NCBI RefSeq assembly: GCF_000010405.1
Contig: NC_009465.1
Location: 310,001-374,000, forward strand
Direction: 5' to 3'
DNA length: 64,000 nt
From: Candidatus Vesicomyosocius okutanii
Lineage (GTDB): Bacteria; Pseudomonadota; Gammaproteobacteria; PS1; Pseudothioglobaceae
Shown: positions 60,160 to 64,000 of the stretch, piece after piece
How the letters are laid out: each line of letters begins with the position of its first letter
How positions within the stretch are numbered: position 1 is the first letter of the stretch
The notes under the pieces: generated by a model
Told to the model about the DNA's origin: nothing
Seen by the model: the letters and a program-made list of their open reading frames with translations, nothing else
Database searches by the model: none
Program-made: the position numbers and the translations under genes

Positions 60160-63100
60160 TTAATCAACCCAAGCTCTAGCGTTTTCAAACATTCTTATCC
60201 ACGGGCCACGTTCACGCCAATATTTTGGATGATAAGAGTTTTGTACGCTTCTAATAACACGCTCTGGGTGTGGCATCATAATAGTGACTTGCCCAGATTT
60301 ATTTGTAACGCCTGCTGTAGCAAAATCCGAACCATTTGGATTATGTGGATAATTTTGTGTTGGTTTGCCATCATGGTCAACATATTGCATAATTGAATAG
60401 TTTTTATTCATTTGAAGTGCAAAGCTTGCACGACCTTCGCCGTGAGCAATGCTAATTGGTATAATTGAGCCTTCCATTTCTTTGAAGAAAATTGAGTTTG
60501 ATGGTTTGATTTGAACCGAGGAAAAACGTGCTTCAAATTGTTCAGAAGTGTTACGCTTAAAAGTTGGGAAATGTTCACTATCAGGTATAATCTGTGTTAA
60601 ATTAGACATCATTTGACAGCCGTTACAAACACCGAGTGCAAAACTATCATTTCGATTGAAAAAAGCTTCAAATTCGTCTTTAGCACGTTCATTATACAGA
60701 ATAGAACCTGCCCAACCGCGTCCTGCACCAAGCACATCGCCATAGGAAAAACCACCACAAGCTACTAATCCTTTAAAATCAACTAGAGAGACTTTTCCAG
60801 ATAAAATGTCATTCATGTGTACATCAATCGCACTGAATTGTGCTTTGGTAAATGCTACACCCATTTCAATTTGACCATGAATGCCTTGTTCTCTTAAAAT
60901 GGCAATTTTTGGCTTTGTTGGTATTTTGATATAAGGTGCTGATATGGATTTGTTAATATTAAAATTTAAATCAATTTTAATTCCTGATGTGCGTTCACTA
61001 ATACTGCTAAATTCTTCTTTAGCACAATTTGGATTGTCTCTTAATTTAGCAATTTTATAAGAAGTTGATGACCAAAGTTCTTGTAATTCAGCTCTTGGTT
61101 TGTTGTAAATTAAATTATCATTTGAACTAATTTTGATCATGTCAGTATTGTTAATTAAAGCAATGGTGCGTGTGAAATTAGAGAGTCCTATTTTATCAAG
61201 AGCCTTCATCACTGTTTGTTTGTTCTTATTTTTAACTTGAATGACACAACCTAACTCTTCATTAAATAACTCTTCAATTTCACCATTAAAATTGATATCT
61301 AGACCACAATGTGAGGCAAATGCTATCTCTAATAAAGTTACAATTACACCACCATCACTACGATCATGATAAGCACTAATTAGACCATTCTTATTAAATT
61401 GGTTAATGACAGTGAAGAATTTTTTAAATGTAGTTTCTTTGTCGAGATTAGGTGCAATATTTCCTATTTGGTTATAAACCTGTGCGATACATGATCCACC
61501 CATTCTATTTTGACCAAAGCCTAAGTCAATAAGCAATAATTCACTTTCTTGTGTGTTTTCAAGTAGTGGTGTGAGTTGCAACCTTACATCGGATGTTTTA
61601 GAAAAGGCGGTAATGATAAGAGAGAGTGGTGCGGTGACTGATTTGTTTATATCATTATCTTTCCATGTGCTTTTCATGTTCATTGAATCTTTTCCAACTG
61701 GTATAGTTAAGCCTAATTTAGGACATAATTCCATGCCTACGGCTTTCACTGCTTGAAAAAGCTTAACGTCTTCATTTTCATGTCCGCTTGCACTCATCCA
61801 GTTTGCACTAAGGTTGATATGTTGAATATCTTCAACATAACCACCAAGCATATTAGTGAGTGCTTCTCCAATTGTCATTCTAGCTGCGCAGCGTGCGTCA
61901 CAAAGCGCTAAAGGTGCACGTTCTCCAAGTGACATAATTTCGCCATTAAAACCAACGTAGTCTGCAATTGAAATTGCACAATCAGAAACTGGAACTTGCC
62001 ATGGACCAATAAATTGATCACGAGCAACCATACCAGTAACGCTTCTATCGCCAATTGTGATTAAGAAATTTTTACTCGCGACGCTTGGCAGTTGTACAAT
62101 TCTAGTGATTGCATCATCTAGTTTAATATTGCTAGTATCTAAAATATTGAGTATATTAGTAGATGATTTGGCATTAATACTAGTTTTAGGTGGGTTACCT
62201 AATAAAACAGTCATTGGTATATTAATAGGAATATTGTTAAATAATTTATCATTTAGAACTAATATTTGTTCTTTAGTTGTTTCGCCAAGTACAGCAAATG
62301 GCGAGCGCTCACGTTTGCAAATATCTGTAAATACGTTTAAGTTTTTTTCACTAATAGCAAGTACGTAGCGTTCTTGTGATTCGTTACACCAAATTTCAAG
62401 TGGTGACATTTGGTTATCATCATTTGGAATGGCACGTAATTGAAATTTTCCGCCTCTGCTAGAATCATTGATTAATTCAGGTAAGCCATTTGATAAACCC
62501 CCTGCACCAATATCATGAATAGAAATAATTGGGTTGTTTTCTTCTAGATTGGTACATTGATCAATAACTTCTTGGGCACGTCTTTGCATTTCAGGATTGG
62601 CACGTTGTACTGAGGCAAAGTTTAGGTCTTCATTTTGTTTGTCACTTTTAATACTTGATGCTACGCTACCTCCTAACCCAATTAGCATTGAAGGCCCGCC
62701 TAAAACAATAATTTTACTTCCAACTGGAATATTACCTTTTTTAATATGTCTTCGTTGAATATGTCCCAATCCACCAGCAAGCATAATAGGCTTATGATAA
62801 CCTCTTATATCTCCATTAGGCATTTGTTGTTCAAAAGTTCTAAAATATCCTAATATATTTGGCCTACCAAATTCATTATTAAAACTCGCTACCCCAATGG
62901 GAGCTTCTAGAATAATATCAAGGGCTGATTGAATTTGATTTGGCTTTCCATGTTCAATTTCCCATGGCTGTTTAGCATTTTTAATTTTAAGATTAGATAC
63001 ACTAAAACCACATAACCCGACTTTAGGTTTTGAACCCTGACCCGTTGAACCTTCATCACGAATTTCACCACCAGAGCCAGTTGCAGCACCTTGATACGGA

Positions 63101-63984
63101 GCAATAGCAGTAGGGTGGTTATGCGTTTCAACTTTCATTAAAATTGCACGGTGTTCTTGAGTGCTTACATATTCATTATTTTCATTTGCGTAAAAACGCT
63201 CACCTTGATAACCTTCCATCACTGCTGAATTGTCTGAATAAACGCTTAACAAACCTTTTGGGTTCTGATGATAAGTGTTTCGAATCATAGAAAATAAACT
63301 TTTTTCTTGAGCTATATCATCAATTATCCAATCAGCATTAAATATTTTATGTCGGCAATGTTCTGAGTTTATTTGTGTGAACATCATTAGTTCAATATCA
63401 TTTGGATTTCGTTTAAGGTGTGTGAAATTCTCATTCAGATAGCTAATTTCACTATCAGATAAAGACAAGTTCAACTCAATATTGCTACGCTCTAATGCAG
63501 ACTTTCCTCCATTTAGAATATCAATACTAGATAGTGATTTTGCTTTAAGTTTATTAAAGATTAAATACATATTATCAATTGAGTCAAGCTCTGATTCTGT
63601 CATCTTATCCATAATTATTGCTAGAATATCAGCTTTATTATCTGATATCTTGTCAAAATGATAAATTATCCCCCGTTCAATGCGACGTATTTTTTCAAGT
63701 CCACACAAGTGTAAAATATTACTTACTTTTGACGACCAAGGTGAGATTGTGCCAAGACGTGGTATGATAATAATTTGTACACTGTTATTTATTTTAATAT
63801 GCGCTTCATAACTTAATAATTTTTCAAGTGTAAGCAATTTACTACTGCTAAGTGTATTCTCACAATCGGCAAAATGTATATATTCTATACCAATTAGATT
63901 TACCCCAAGGAAAGCTATTTTCTTATTGAGTGTATCTTTTTTGAAAGTGCTTAGAGCTTGAATGTGTTGAATGGTTTTAATCAT
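60160..63984 (-). CDS. purL: Phosphoribosylformylglycinamidine synthase PurL
   Basis: Large single-chain FGAM synthase of the gammaproteobacterial type, 1274 residues, for step four of purine synthesis. The N-terminal PurS-like part is followed by two ATP-binding AIRS-like halves ([30 protein letters not shown]-type [10 protein letters not shown]) and a C-terminal class I glutaminase with the nucleophile in [13 protein letters not shown]. The last residues PERVIRS carry the catalytic histidine-glutamate region. It is intact and ends 71 bases from grxD. Confidence 0.97.
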   Translation of the reverse strand: MIKTIQHIQALSTFKKDTLNKKIAFLGVNLIGIEYIHFADCENTLSSSKLLTLEKLLSYEAHIKINNSVQIIIIPRLGTISPWSSKVSNILHLCGLEKIRRIERGIIYHFDKISDNKADILAIIMDKMTESELDSIDNMYLIFNKLKAKSLSSIDILNGGKSALERSNIELNLSLSDSEISYLNENFTHLKRNPNDIELMMFTQINSEHCRHKIFNADWIIDDIAQEKSLFSMIRNTYHQNPKGLLSVYSDNSAVMEGYQGERFYANENNEYVSTQEHRAILMKVETHNHPTAIAPYQGAATGSGGEIRDEGSTGQGSKPKVGLCGFSVSNLKIKNAKQPWEIEHGKPNQIQSALDIILEAPIGVASFNNEFGRPNILGYFRTFEQQMPNGDIRGYHKPIMLAGGLGHIQRRHIKKGNIPVGSKIIVLGGPSMLIGLGGSVASSIKSDKQNEDLNFASVQRANPEMQRRAQEVIDQCTNLEENNPIISIHDIGAGGLSNGLPELINDSSRGGKFQLRAIPNDDNQMSPLEIWCNESQERYVLAISEKNLNVFTDICKRERSPFAVLGETTKEQILVLNDKLFNNIPINIPMTVLLGNPPKTSINAKSSTNILNILDTSNIKLDDAITRIVQLPSVASKNFLITIGDRSVTGMVARDQFIGPWQVPVSDCAISIADYVGFNGEIMSLGERAPLALCDARCAARMTIGEALTNMLGGYVEDIQHINLSANWMSASGHENEDVKLFQAVKAVGMELCPKLGLTIPVGKDSMNMKSTWKDNDINKSVTAPLSLIITAFSKTSDVRLQLTPLLENTQESELLLIDLGFGQNRMGGSCIAQVYNQIGNIAPNLDKETTFKKFFTVINQFNKNGLISAYHDRSDGGVIVTLLEIAFASHCGLDINFNGEIEELFNEELGCVIQVKNKNKQTVMKALDKIGLSNFTRTIALINNTDMIKISSNDNLIYNKPRAELQELWSSTSYKIAKLRDNPNCAKEEFSSISERTSGIKIDLNFNINKSISAPYIKIPTKPKIAILREQGIHGQIEMGVAFTKAQFSAIDVHMNDILSGKVSLVDFKGLVACGGFSYGDVLGAGRGWAGSILYNERAKDEFEAFFNRNDSFALGVCNGCQMMSNLTQIIPDSEHFPTFKRNTSEQFEARFSSVQIKPSNSIFFKEMEGSIIPISIAHGEGRASFALQMNKNYSIMQYVDHDGKPTQNYPHNPNGSDFATAGVTNKSGQVTIMMPHPERVIRSVQNSYHPKYWRERGPWIRMFENARAWVD

Positions 63985-64000
63985 AATTAATTCTTAATTT

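Overview
The window is a strongly AT-rich piece of a reduced gammaproteobacterial chromosome. The protein set looks most like the thiotrophic SUP05-type lineage, in particular the vesicomyid clam symbionts (Candidatus Ruthia / Vesicomyosocius). That placement is inferred from remembered protein similarity, base composition and the visible gene decay; no search was run. No phage, insertion sequence, integrase, CRISPR array or toxin island is visible. Nearly every gene is a housekeeping gene, many abut or overlap by a few bases, and a few AT-rich stretches hold dead genes.

Layout. 0-5.3 kb: an incomplete membrane protein gene at the left edge, a decayed spacer, tRNA-Glu, rluD, mutM with an S24-like partner, a PuuD-type membrane protein, and a porin with a strong terminator. 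5.3-18 kb: a long plus-strand run of ygfZ, nhaD, coaX, trpS, rluB, ileS, aroB, an unrecognised membrane coiled-coil protein and gatCAB, then about 0.8 kb of eroded DNA. 18.7-31.5 kb: an M50 protease, proS, psd, a CNNM/CBS protein, eno, a dead yyaL-type gene, an RND permease without a partner, typA and rlmE. 31.6-40.3 kb: ispB, a DinG-type helicase, and the minus-strand ntrY-ntrX-trkA-trkH cluster, in which the NtrX-like regulator has no AAA+ domain. 40.8-48.6 kb: ppa, rsmD, coaD, dnaK (with a heat-shock-type promoter), dnaJ, a second yyaL fragment, ruvA and leuDC. 48.6-64 kb: an AsnB/AsnO-type amidotransferase, rnhA, ratA/smpB head to head, a dead HU gene, ndk, rlmN, a small membrane protein, ispG, a DUF2062 protein, dxs, trhP, a methyltransferase, grxD and purL.

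Together these genes cover translation (three aminoacyl-tRNA synthetases, GatCAB, rRNA and tRNA modification, trans-translation), isoprenoid synthesis (dxs, ispG, ispB), cofactor synthesis (coaX, coaD), amino-acid and purine synthesis (aroB, leuCD, purL), ion balance (NhaD, Trk), protein folding and limited DNA repair. The genome still makes its own amino acids and cofactors, as expected of a chemosynthetic symbiont that feeds its host.

The most interesting observations are traces of genome erosion and rewiring: two complementary yyaL fragments in opposite orientation 20.5 kb apart, suggesting an inversion; a readable HU pseudogene; an NtrX reduced to receiver plus Fis-type helix-turn-helix; a 25-bp tandem duplication that copied the ntrY start codon; a 26-bp perfect inverted repeat against the ygfZ start; and a 14-bp gap between divergent ratA and smpB start codons. 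I did not find a clear new multi-gene system such as a defence island or biosynthetic cluster.
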